This document shows, one piece after another, positions 18,309-25,897 of a DNA stretch of 64,000 nt (positions within the stretch are counted from its first letter, which is position 1; each line of letters opens with the position of its first letter). A program made the translations under genes and the position numbers. Under the pieces are notes generated by a model. The model was not told the origin of the DNA and did no database searches. It was given only the letters and a program-made list of their open reading frames with translations. Origin of the DNA: Micromonospora profundi (GTDB lineage Bacteria; Actinomycetota; Actinomycetes; Mycobacteriales; Micromonosporaceae); the NCBI RefSeq assembly GCF_011927785.1, contig NZ_JAATJK010000001.1, forward strand, positions 2,356,001 to 2,420,000. Direction: 5' to 3'.

Positions 18309-19736
18309 TCACCGGCCCGACTCGCCCGGACCGGCGTCGCGGGCGCAGCGGAAACCGCTGAAGATCTGCCGCCGGATCGGATAGTCCCAGTTACGGAACG
18401 TCCCCCGGCAGGCGGACCGGTCCGTGCCGAACGAGCCACCGCGCAACACCCGGTAGTCGTCGCCGAAGAAGACCTCCGAATACTCCCGGTAGGGAAACGC
18501 GGTGAAGCCCGGATGCCCGTCGAACGTGCTCGACGTCCACTCCCAGACGTCCCCGATGAGCTGGTGCACACCCAACGGCGACGCCCCCGCCGGGTACGCG
18601 CCCACGGGCGCCGGCCGCAGATGACGCTGATCCAGATTGGCGTACGCCTCGGTCGGGTCCTCGTCGCCCCACGGGTACCGCCGGGACCGTCCGGTCACCG
18701 GATCCCACCGGGCAGCCTTCTCCCACTCCGCCTCCGTCGGCAGACGCTTACCAGCCCAGGCGGCGTACGCCTGCGCCTCGTACCAGCACACGTGCACCAC
18801 AGGCTCGTCGGCGCGGACCGGGTCCCACCTGCCGAACCGCCGGTACGCCCAGCCGGCCCCGTCCCGACGCCAGTGCATCGGCGCCACGAGCTGCTCCCGG
18901 ACCCGGTGCTCCCAGCCGGCCGCACTCCACCAGCGCGGATCGGAGTAGCCCCCGTCGTCGAGGAAAGCCTGGTACGCGCCGTTCGTGACCGGCGCCGCGT
19001 CGATGACGTACGCAGGCAGGTCGACACGATGCGCGGGCCGCTCGTTGTCCAACGCCCACGGGTCCGTGTCGGTGCCCATCGTGAACTCGCCGGCCGGCAC
19101 CAGCACCTCCCCGCCGACAGCCACGCGCGGCTCGGGCGGCGGCGGGGCGTGCAGCACCGCCGGCCCCGAACGCAACTGATGGGTGGCGAGCATCGTCTCG
19201 TCGTGCTGCTGCTCGTGCTGGACGATCATGCCGAACGCGAACCCGTCGGCCACCAGCGGCCGGTCGGCGAAACGCACAGTGTCGAGCAGGTCGTGCACCT
19301 TGTCGCGGACCGTACTCAGATAGGCGCGCGCCTCCGCCGGCGGCAGCAACGGCAGCGCCGGACGATCCCGGCGGGGCTGCTTGAACGCGTCGTACAACTC
19401 GTCGATGTCACACCGGACCGGCTCCCGACCGCCGACATCACGGACCAGCCACAGCTCCTCCTGGTTACCGACATGCGCCAGGTCCCAGACCAGCGGCGAC
19501 ATCAGCGGCGAGTGCTGACGCATCAGGTCATCGTCATCCACCGCCTCCGTCAACAGAGCCGTGCGGGACCGGGCGCGCGCCAACTCCGCAGCGATCCGCC
19601 CCCGCAACCGCTCACCCCCCACCTGGTCTGCTCCCGACTGCGGGGCTCGCAACCCCGGCTCACTCCTCGCGGTCACCGCGCCGCCCTCCGCTCCCGACTG
19701 CGGGGCTCGCAACCCCGGCTCACTCCTCGCGGTCAC
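18309..19736 (-). CDS. egtB: Hercynine oxygenase EgtB
   Basis: 475-residue iron enzyme that joins gamma-glutamylcysteine to hercynine with O2. The N-terminal DinB-like domain carries the iron ligand motif HEQQHDE (H-x3-H-x-E, about residue 175), with DLAHVGNQEE earlier; the C-terminal formylglycine-generating-enzyme-like domain shows GDVWEWTSS and VLRGGSFGT and FRNWDYPIRRQIFSGFRCA. The GTG start at 19736 overlaps the egtA stop by 4 bp (GTGA). Unusually, the first 40 residues are a tandem 20-residue duplication (VTARSEPGLRAPQSGA twice) encoded by an exact 49-bp repeat. The second GTG, at 19676, is an alternative start. Confidence 0.93.
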   Translation of the reverse strand: MTARSEPGLRAPQSGAEGGAVTARSEPGLRAPQSGADQVGGERLRGRIAAELARARSRTALLTEAVDDDDLMRQHSPLMSPLVWDLAHVGNQEELWLVRDVGGREPVRCDIDELYDAFKQPRRDRPALPLLPPAEARAYLSTVRDKVHDLLDTVRFADRPLVADGFAFGMIVQHEQQHDETMLATHQLRSGPAVLHAPPPPEPRVAVGGEVLVPAGEFTMGTDTDPWALDNERPAHRVDLPAYVIDAAPVTNGAYQAFLDDGGYSDPRWWSAAGWEHRVREQLVAPMHWRRDGAGWAYRRFGRWDPVRADEPVVHVCWYEAQAYAAWAGKRLPTEAEWEKAARWDPVTGRSRRYPWGDEDPTEAYANLDQRHLRPAPVGAYPAGASPLGVHQLIGDVWEWTSSTFDGHPGFTAFPYREYSEVFFGDDYRVLRGGSFGTDRSACRGTFRNWDYPIRRQIFSGFRCARDAGPGESGR

Positions 19737-19738
19737 CG
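19630..19738. repeat. 49-bp exact repeat, 60-bp period, at the egtB 5' end
   Basis: Positions 19630-19678 and 19690-19738 are identical over 49 bp, separated by 11 bp, so the 60-bp period keeps the egtB frame. Each copy begins, on the minus strand, with GTGACCGCGAGGAGTGAGCC and includes a small CGGGGnTnGCGAnCCCCG-type dyad. The encoded 20 residues are absent from EgtB families as I know them, so this looks like an inserted and duplicated element rather than part of the enzyme. Confidence 0.9.
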
Positions 19739-20968
19739 GACTCCCCTTTCTGTGGCGGCCAACCGCCGCCGTACTCCTGCACGGATCTCGTCGTGGATGC
19801 CGCCCGGCAGCTCCAGCCGGGGCAGTGCGGTCAGAGCCAGGTCGAGCAGCTCCGCCGCCGCGGCGGCCAGCTCGGGGTCGGCCAGGCCCTGCCGGGCCGC
19901 GGCCGACCACCGGTGCGCCGTCGGGGCACCGATCGCGTACGCCGCACGCACAGTGCCGGGATCGGCGAACAAGGCGCTCAGCACCGCAAGCGGCAGACGC
20001 CAGGACCCGCCCGGCTGGGCGTCCAGATACCGCAGCTCCAGGTAGCCGCGCGGACGGACAGGCGGAAAGAGGGTGCTGACGTGGTAGTCGAGGTCATCGG
20101 TGGTCGGCGGGTCGGGCAGTGCCCCGTCGATCCAGTCAGCGAACGTCACGCCCGGCGGCGGCGCCCAGTCGCCACACTGACGGCGCAGGCACAGCAACGG
20201 CGCGGCGAGCACGTACCGGATCCAGGTGGCCGTCGGATCGTCGTCGGCCTGACCCGGCACCCAGACCGGACGGGTGCGGGCCGGATCGATTGCCAGCCAG
20301 GCGGCCATCCGCGCGGAGGCCCAACCGGTGCGTCGGCCCGCGTGGCGGTCGGCCGAGGCGAACACCGCAAGCAGCGGCGGGCCGACAGCGTGGGCCGCCG
20401 CCCACCGTGCCTCCACCTGGTCGGGCTCGCCGGCGTCGAGACAGATCTGCAGGCCGGCGGTGCTGTACATCATCGTCCGGCCGGCCGGACCACGCCTGTC
20501 GAAGGCATCGCGCATCGCGCGGTAGCGGGGAGTTTCCAGCACCGGGCAGGGCCTGCGGTGCGGGTCGATGCCACTGCGACCGAGGACCAGACCGGCGGCG
20601 GCCAACAGGTCGGTGACCTGGGCGATGTCGGCCTCGGTGGCGCGGATCAGCGCGGCGGTCGAGGACCGCGGAGGGGTGGAGATCTCCAGCTGGCCGCCCG
20701 GCTCCAGCGTCACCATGCCGCCGTGTCGCAGCGGCTCGGCGGGGCTCGTCGCGTCAAGCGTGACGGGGCTGTGTCGGCCCAGCGCCGCCCGCAGGCGCCT
20801 CAGGTCGACCGGCCGAGCGGGATCGTCGGCGTCGTGCACGGTCCATTCCAGTTCGACACCCGTATGCGTCGGCGGACCGGTCTTGAAGCAGATTCGGGCG
20901 AGGTGCCGGCCCGCCGCAGCGGACTCACGCAGGATCGCGCTGCGGTCCAACTCGGGCGATGTCACCAC
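19733..20968 (-). CDS. egtA: Glutamate-cysteine ligase EgtA
   Basis: 411-residue ATP-dependent ligase of the GshA type, making gamma-glutamylcysteine for the EgtB reaction. Visible family features are HTGVELEWTV near the start of the domain, GGQLEISTPP, MMYSTAGLQICLDAG and GYLELRYLDAQ. The frame extends upstream to 21367, but GTG 20968 follows GAGGAGG by 8 nt and gives the expected length. First gene of egtABCD; its stop overlaps the egtB start, implying translational coupling. No egtE-like PLP lyase follows. Confidence 0.92.
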   Translation of the reverse strand: MVTSPELDRSAILRESAAAGRHLARICFKTGPPTHTGVELEWTVHDADDPARPVDLRRLRAALGRHSPVTLDATSPAEPLRHGGMVTLEPGGQLEISTPPRSSTAALIRATEADIAQVTDLLAAAGLVLGRSGIDPHRRPCPVLETPRYRAMRDAFDRRGPAGRTMMYSTAGLQICLDAGEPDQVEARWAAAHAVGPPLLAVFASADRHAGRRTGWASARMAAWLAIDPARTRPVWVPGQADDDPTATWIRYVLAAPLLCLRRQCGDWAPPPGVTFADWIDGALPDPPTTDDLDYHVSTLFPPVRPRGYLELRYLDAQPGGSWRLPLAVLSALFADPGTVRAAYAIGAPTAHRWSAAARQGLADPELAAAAAELLDLALTALPRLELPGGIHDEIRAGVRRRLAATERGVR

Positions 20969-21120
20969 CAGGGGTGCCTCCTCTGCGTGCGCCACGTCCG
21001 AAACACTCTGCCACCGTAAATCCACCCTGTGACACCGTCGCGGCGTCGACGACGCCACCAACCCCTGTCTAACAGACGAATTTCCCGGTGCAGGGCGGAA
21101 CGAACCCCGCCGGTCGCCGC

Positions 21121-21885
21121 TCAGGCCGGGCTGGACTCCGCCGGCCGCGACGGCTTGACCTTCGCCGATTCCGGCGGCGTCGACGGGCCGGGCGGAGAGG
21201 GCGGCGTGGGCGGCGTGGACTTGCCGGGCTTCGCCTCCGGCACCAGCCGCTGGCAGTACGCCTCGACCTCGGCGGCCCCTCCGGCGGCGGTCACCAGCCG
21301 CTGGAAGGACGGCGTCCGCAGGGCCTTCTCCCGCTGCCCGGGCTTCTTGGCCTGCCAGGCGCGACACAACCCGTGCAGGTGGCTGTTCGGCGACGCCCCG
21401 GCCTGCGGCGTGGGCGGGGCGGGCTGCACGCCGGGCCGCGTGGTCGACGGCGTCGGCCGGCTCGGCGCGACCGACGGCGACGCCGCGGTGCCGCCGGAGG
21501 TGGACGGCGCGCTGGTGGGTGCCGGCGGCTCCGGATCGGGCGTCAGGTCCAGGCCGGCCGCAGCGAACGCGGCACCCGCCGTGGCGGTCGCGGCCACCGC
21601 GCCGATCCAGGCCAGCGCTCCGGTGGTCAACCGGCGGCCATGCGGACGGCGGGCCACCGGTGGCGCAGCGGTGACGCCCTCCGCGGCCCGGGCGGCCCGG
21701 AACGCGGCGACGGCGGCCTCCGTACCGGCCAACTCCTCTGGTCGGGCCGGCGCGGCAGCGGCGGCGAGCAGCCGGGCCACCGGCTCGGTCGAGGCAGTTT
21801 CGGCCGTCGCCTCGGAGTGGGCCGCGTCGAGCAGCCGCTCGGTCTCGGCGCGGTCGGCACGCCGATCCGGCCGGTACGGGTTCAT
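21121..21885 (-). CDS. Single-pass membrane protein partnered with ECF sigma factor (putative anti-sigma)
   Basis: 254-residue protein: cytoplasmic N-terminus of about 85 residues, one transmembrane helix (TTGALAWIGAVAATATAGAA), a long Pro/Ser/Thr-rich extracytoplasmic spacer, then a small Cys-containing domain (LHGLCRAWQAKKPG ... VEAYCQRLV). It is 16 bp downstream of an ECF sigma gene and has GAGGGG 7 nt before the ATG. The order and topology suit an anti-sigma factor that senses the envelope, although no zinc (ZAS) motif is seen in the N-terminus. The role is inferred from position. Confidence 0.72.
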   Translation of the reverse strand: MNPYRPDRRADRAETERLLDAAHSEATAETASTEPVARLLAAAAAPARPEELAGTEAAVAAFRAARAAEGVTAAPPVARRPHGRRLTTGALAWIGAVAATATAGAAFAAAGLDLTPDPEPPAPTSAPSTSGGTAASPSVAPSRPTPSTTRPGVQPAPPTPQAGASPNSHLHGLCRAWQAKKPGQREKALRTPSFQRLVTAAGGAAEVEAYCQRLVPEAKPGKSTPPTPPSPPGPSTPPESAKVKPSRPAESSPA

Positions 21886-21901
21886 CGGGAATCCCCTCAC
21901 G

Positions 21902-22636
21902 TCAGCCGTCCGCCTGCTCGGCCTGCGACGTCGGCCGGGAGCTGCCGGTCCGCGTGCGGGGTGCGGGCGACGCCTGGACCGTCTCCGGCGCGACACCCTC
22001 GGCGGCCGAGCGGGCCGTCGTGTCGGCCCTCGGCATGGTCGTGGCGTCGGCCGAGGGGCAAACCGTCGGTGGAAGCGCGACAGCAGCGGGCGACGCTGTG
22101 GCCGTCGCCGACTGGTCCAGCAGGGCGGCGAGCCGTCGCAGACCACGGTGCGCGGCGGTGCGGACGGCCCCGGCCCGCCGGCCCAGCACCCGACCGGCGG
22201 ACTCCGCGTCCAGTCCGATCACGGCCCGTAACAGGACGGCTTCGGCCTCGCGGGGCGGCAGGGTGGCGATGAGCGCCAGGGCCGCCTCGGTGCCGATCGT
22301 CTCGCCCGCCCGCTCGGCGGTGTCGGCGTCGCCGGCCAACTCGGTGAGCGCCTGCACCGGAACCGGCAGCGATGGCCGGCGGCGCAGCCGGCGCAGGTGG
22401 TCCATCGCCCGGTTGCGGGCGATGGTGACCGTCCAGGCGCGGAACTCGCCGCCGGTGAAGCTGGGCAGGTCGCGCGAAATCTGCAACCAGGTCTCCGAGG
22501 CGACGTCCTCGGCGTCCGCGCCCACCAGGGCTGTCAGATAGCGCAGCAGCCCCGGCTGGAGAGTCCGGTAGAGGAGGCGGAAGGCATCCTCGTCCCCGGC
22601 CTGCGCGGCGGTGACCGTCTGGGACAGCTCCCGCAC
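21902..22636 (-). CDS. ECF-type RNA polymerase sigma factor
   Basis: About 244 residues. Region 2 (RLLYRTLQPGLLRYLTALVGADAEDVASETW; FRAWTVTIARNRAMDHLRR) and region 4 (LPPREAEAVLLRAVIGLDAESAGRVLGRRAGAVRTAAHRGLRRL) are complete and correctly spaced. A C-terminal tail of about 65 Ala/Thr/Pro-rich residues is extra to the minimal ECF fold. GTG 22636 is preferred because GGAGGG lies 8 nt upstream; GTG 22711 and GTG 22789 are alternatives in the same frame. Co-transcribed with the membrane protein gene that follows. Confidence 0.85.
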   Translation of the reverse strand: MRELSQTVTAAQAGDEDAFRLLYRTLQPGLLRYLTALVGADAEDVASETWLQISRDLPSFTGGEFRAWTVTIARNRAMDHLRRLRRRPSLPVPVQALTELAGDADTAERAGETIGTEAALALIATLPPREAEAVLLRAVIGLDAESAGRVLGRRAGAVRTAAHRGLRRLAALLDQSATATASPAAVALPPTVCPSADATTMPRADTTARSAAEGVAPETVQASPAPRTRTGSSRPTSQAEQADG

Positions 22637-23072
22637 CCGCACCGCCCTCCGCCGAAGTCCGATCCTGCCCGCCTCCGGGCCGGCCGGGCGAGGTGTCGGG
22701 GCCAGCGCCACGGTGGTCAGCTCTCGACGCGCTGCCCGCCGGGCGGCCCGAGCCGGGCTAACGGTAGGAGGGGACCACCGGGGCGACAAGTTGGGGCCGT
22801 GTCACGGATGAGTGACAATTCTCAAGCCGCTCCACCGGCGTGCCGCCGTAACAGACGGTACGGAACGGACGCTTCGCACCGTCGCGGGCGCCGAGTGGTG
22901 GCGATCGGGCCGGCGGCACGCAGGACTGTGTCGCACATTCTCACGGGATGCTGTCGTGGCGTCACACACCGGCCACGTCCACAGAGGTCGGGGCGCTGTT
23001 GCCGGTGAGTACGGCCACCTGGCCACCCGGTCGCGGCGCGCCGTTCCGCGCCACTCTGGGTACGGTAAGGCT
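22637..23072. other. Divergent promoter region between sigma factor and Ser/Thr kinase
   Basis: About 436 bp (283 bp if the sigma factor starts at 22789). No convincing gene on either strand. Both flanking genes are transcribed outward, so promoters for the sigma operon and the kinase should be here. I see no clear operator. Confidence 0.4.
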
Positions 23073-24446
23073 GTGTTGTCATCGGAGGTTGTGCTCAGCG
23101 GGCGGTACCGCCTGGACGAACGTGTCGCCACCGGCGGCATGGGTGACGTCTGGCGTGCCACTGACCTGGTCCTCGGCCGACAGGTCGCGGTCAAGGTCCT
23201 GCTGCCGGCGCTTGTCTCCGACCCCGATTTCATCGCTCGGTTCCGGGCCGAGGCACGGATCATGGCGGCGCTGCGGCACCCCGGCATCGTCCAGGTGTAC
23301 GACGTCGGCGAGGACGACCTGCCCTCCGGCGGCCGGGCGGACTATCTCGTCATGGAGTTCGTCGACGGCGAGCCGCTGTCCAAGCGGATCGAGGCGGCCG
23401 GTCGGCTGGACGTGGCCGAGACGATGTCGATCGTGGCCCAGGCGGCCCACGCCCTGAGCGCGGCGCACCGGGGCGGCATCGTGCACCGCGACGTCAAGCC
23501 CAGCAACCTGCTGGTCCAGGAGGACGGCACTGTCGTCCTCGTCGACTTCGGCGTGGCCCGTTCGACGAACGTGACAAGCATCACCAGCACCAACGCGGTG
23601 CCGGGCACGGCTCTCTACATGGCGCCCGAGCAGGCTGCGGGTCGCCCGGTCAGCGGCGCCACCGACATCTACGCGCTGGGCGCTGTCGCGTACTGCTGCC
23701 TCACCGGCGGTCCGCCGTTCACCGGCGACAACCCCCTCCAGGTGGCGGTCCGGCACCTGGACGACGAGCCGCCGGAGTTGCCGCACGACATCCCGGAGGC
23801 GGTTCGCGCCCTTGTGTCGCGGGCTCTGGCGAAGGATCCGGCCGACCGGTTCAGCAGCGGCTCGGCGATGGCCGAGGCAGCCCGTACGGCGGTGACCGGC
23901 GGCGAGCCGCCGACGGCGATGGCGTCGGCGGTCCCGCTGCGCGGGGCCGGGCCGGGCACCAGCACCGACGTGCCGCTCGGCGCGGCGGTGGCGACCGCGG
24001 CGGAGTCCGGGCGGCGGCGGCGTCGCGGGCCGCTTGTCGGTGCGGCCGGAGCGGTCCTTGTCGCGCTCGTCGGTCTCGGGGCGGCGTTGAGCGCGGTGGG
24101 CAACGCCGGCGACGAGCCGGCGGTCAACCTACCGACCAACGCACCGTCGCAGAGGCCGACCGAGCAGGTGGAGGTGCCGGCGGCCAACGAGCAGATCACC
24201 GAGGATCCGGGCCGCCCGAGCCGGCCGAACACTCCGGATCCCACCTCCTCGACCTCGATCACCCCGACGCCGAGCACGCAGCCCAGCGAGCCGGCCACCA
24301 GCCCGTCGCCGACGGCGAGTCCCCCCGGCACGTCGCCAACCACGCCGAGCGTCCCGCCAGCGCCGACGCAGACGCAGGCCCCGCCCGACCCGGTGCCCAC
24401 CACGACCGCGCCGACCGATCCGGACGCTCCTCCGGCCGGTCTCTGA
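23073..24446 (+). CDS. Receptor-type serine/threonine protein kinase
   Basis: 457-residue membrane kinase of the PknB/PknD class. The catalytic domain has the glycine loop ATGGMGDVW, VAVKVL with the ATP-anchoring Lys, HRDVKPSNLL, DFGVA and MAPEQA. A juxtamembrane Arg cluster (GRRRRRG) is followed by one transmembrane helix (about residues 322-342) and an extracellular Pro/Thr/Ser-rich tail of about 110 residues without PASTA repeats. GTG 23073 is used as start; TTG 23076 has the better spacing from TAAGG. It stands alone, upstream of a sugar dehydrogenase gene. Confidence 0.9.
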   Translation: MLSSEVVLSGRYRLDERVATGGMGDVWRATDLVLGRQVAVKVLLPALVSDPDFIARFRAEARIMAALRHPGIVQVYDVGEDDLPSGGRADYLVMEFVDGEPLSKRIEAAGRLDVAETMSIVAQAAHALSAAHRGGIVHRDVKPSNLLVQEDGTVVLVDFGVARSTNVTSITSTNAVPGTALYMAPEQAAGRPVSGATDIYALGAVAYCCLTGGPPFTGDNPLQVAVRHLDDEPPELPHDIPEAVRALVSRALAKDPADRFSSGSAMAEAARTAVTGGEPPTAMASAVPLRGAGPGTSTDVPLGAAVATAAESGRRRRRGPLVGAAGAVLVALVGLGAALSAVGNAGDEPAVNLPTNAPSQRPTEQVEVPAANEQITEDPGRPSRPNTPDPTSSTSITPTPSTQPSEPATSPSPTASPPGTSPTTPSVPPAPTQTQAPPDPVPTTTAPTDPDAPPAGL

Positions 24447-24541
24447 TTCCCACGAGCACCAATATCCCCAAAACGGACTTACGTCGCCGTTCTTCTCTCT
24501 AGGCTCTGAGCAGGTCATTTCCACCTGCTGCGGGAGCCTGC

Positions 24542-25804
24542 GTGAGTGCTGAGAAGTTGGTCGTGATCGGCCAGGGGTACGTCGGACTGCCGTTGGCGAT
24601 GCGCGCCGTCGAGGCCGGACTCGACGTGGTCGGCCTCGACGTCGACGCCGACCGCGTGAAGCGGCTCGCGTCGGGCGAGTCGTTCGTCGAGGACATCCAC
24701 ACCGATCGGCTGGGCCGGGCACTGGGCAGCGGCCGATACCACCCCAGCACCGAGTACACCGACGCCGAGGGCTTCGACATCTGCGTCATCACCGTCCCCA
24801 CGCCGCTGCGCGACGGCACCCCGGACCTGAGCTTCGTCGAGCAGGCCGGCGTCGGCATCGGCCCGTACGTGCGGCCGGGCTGCACGGTGATCCTGGAGTC
24901 GACCACGTATCCGGGCACGACCGAGGAGTTGCTGCGCCCGCTGTTGGAGGCGGCCAGTGGGCTGACCAGCCCAGGCGACTTCCACCTCGGCTACAGCCCG
25001 GAACGGATCGACCCGGGCAACCCGACCTGGCGTCTGGAGAACACCCCGAAGGTGGTCTCCGGTGTGGACCCGGCGTCGCTGGCCCGGGTGGACGGCTTCT
25101 ACAAGCGCCTGGTGGAGCACACGGTGCCTGTGGACTCCACAAAGGTCGCCGAGCTGACCAAGCTGATCGAGAACACGTTCCGCCAGGTCAACATCGCGCT
25201 GATCAACGAGTTGACAATGCTCTCGCACCACCTGGACATCGACGTGTGGCAGGCGATCGAGGCCGCCGAGACCAAGCCGTTCGGCTTCCTGCCGTTCCGG
25301 CCGGGCCCAGGTGTCGGCGGGCACTGCCTGCCGATCGACCCGTGCTACCTGTCGTGGCAGGTCAAGCGACGCCTGGGCCGGCAGTTCCGGTTCATCGAGC
25401 TGGCCAACGACGTCAACCACGAGATGCCCGAGCACGTCACGCAGCGGATCACGGCGGGTCTGAACCGGGACGGTCGGGCGGTGAACGGCGCTCGGCTGCT
25501 GCTGCTCGGGCTGGCGTACAAGAAGAACACCGGGGACATGCGCGACTCCCCCGCTGTCGACGTGGCCCTCCGCCTCCAGGCGCTCGGCGCCGAGGTCCAC
25601 GCCGTCGAGCCGTACGCCGAGGCGCACCACATCCCGGCAGGGATCACAGTGGTCGGGTTGACCGAGCGGGAGGTGCGGGACGCGGACGCGGTGGTGGTGG
25701 TCACCGACCACGACAGCTTCGACTACGACCTGGTGGTCGAGCACGCCCGGTACGTCTTCGACACCCGCAACCGGTGCGTCGGCCCGATGGTCGAGCGCCT
25801 CTAG
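24542..25804 (+). CDS. Nucleotide-sugar dehydrogenase (UDP-glucose / UDP-ManNAc dehydrogenase family)
   Basis: 420-residue NAD-dependent enzyme that oxidises the C6 hydroxyl of a UDP-sugar to a carboxylate, supplying uronic acids to polysaccharide. N-terminal NAD site VIGQGYVGLPLAM; FHLGYSPERIDPGN and LTKLIENTFRQVNIALINEL are central signatures; the catalytic Cys is in GPGVGGHCLPIDPCYL. The YSPERIDPGN and HCLPIDPCYL forms favour the UDP-N-acetylmannosamine/glucosamine 6-dehydrogenase (WecC-like) branch, but UDP-glucose cannot be excluded. GTG start with GGGAG 6 nt upstream. Confidence 0.9.
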   Translation: MSAEKLVVIGQGYVGLPLAMRAVEAGLDVVGLDVDADRVKRLASGESFVEDIHTDRLGRALGSGRYHPSTEYTDAEGFDICVITVPTPLRDGTPDLSFVEQAGVGIGPYVRPGCTVILESTTYPGTTEELLRPLLEAASGLTSPGDFHLGYSPERIDPGNPTWRLENTPKVVSGVDPASLARVDGFYKRLVEHTVPVDSTKVAELTKLIENTFRQVNIALINELTMLSHHLDIDVWQAIEAAETKPFGFLPFRPGPGVGGHCLPIDPCYLSWQVKRRLGRQFRFIELANDVNHEMPEHVTQRITAGLNRDGRAVNGARLLLLGLAYKKNTGDMRDSPAVDVALRLQALGAEVHAVEPYAEAHHIPAGITVVGLTEREVRDADAVVVVTDHDSFDYDLVVEHARYVFDTRNRCVGPMVERL

Positions 25805-25817
25805 GCCCGGCACCGCT

Positions 25818-25855
25818 GGCCGGTCCCGCCGCCGGGGAAGACGGCGGGACCGGCC
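25818..25855. terminator. Bidirectional hairpin terminator
   Basis: A perfect 14-bp stem (GGCCGGTCCCGCCG at 25818-25831 with 25842-25855) and a 10-nt purine-rich loop, 13 nt after the sugar dehydrogenase stop and 43 nt from the stop of the convergent permease gene. Confidence 0.8.
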
Positions 25856-25897
25856 GGCGGGTGTCGACACCTGCCGACGGGGCCGCTGAGGCGCCGG

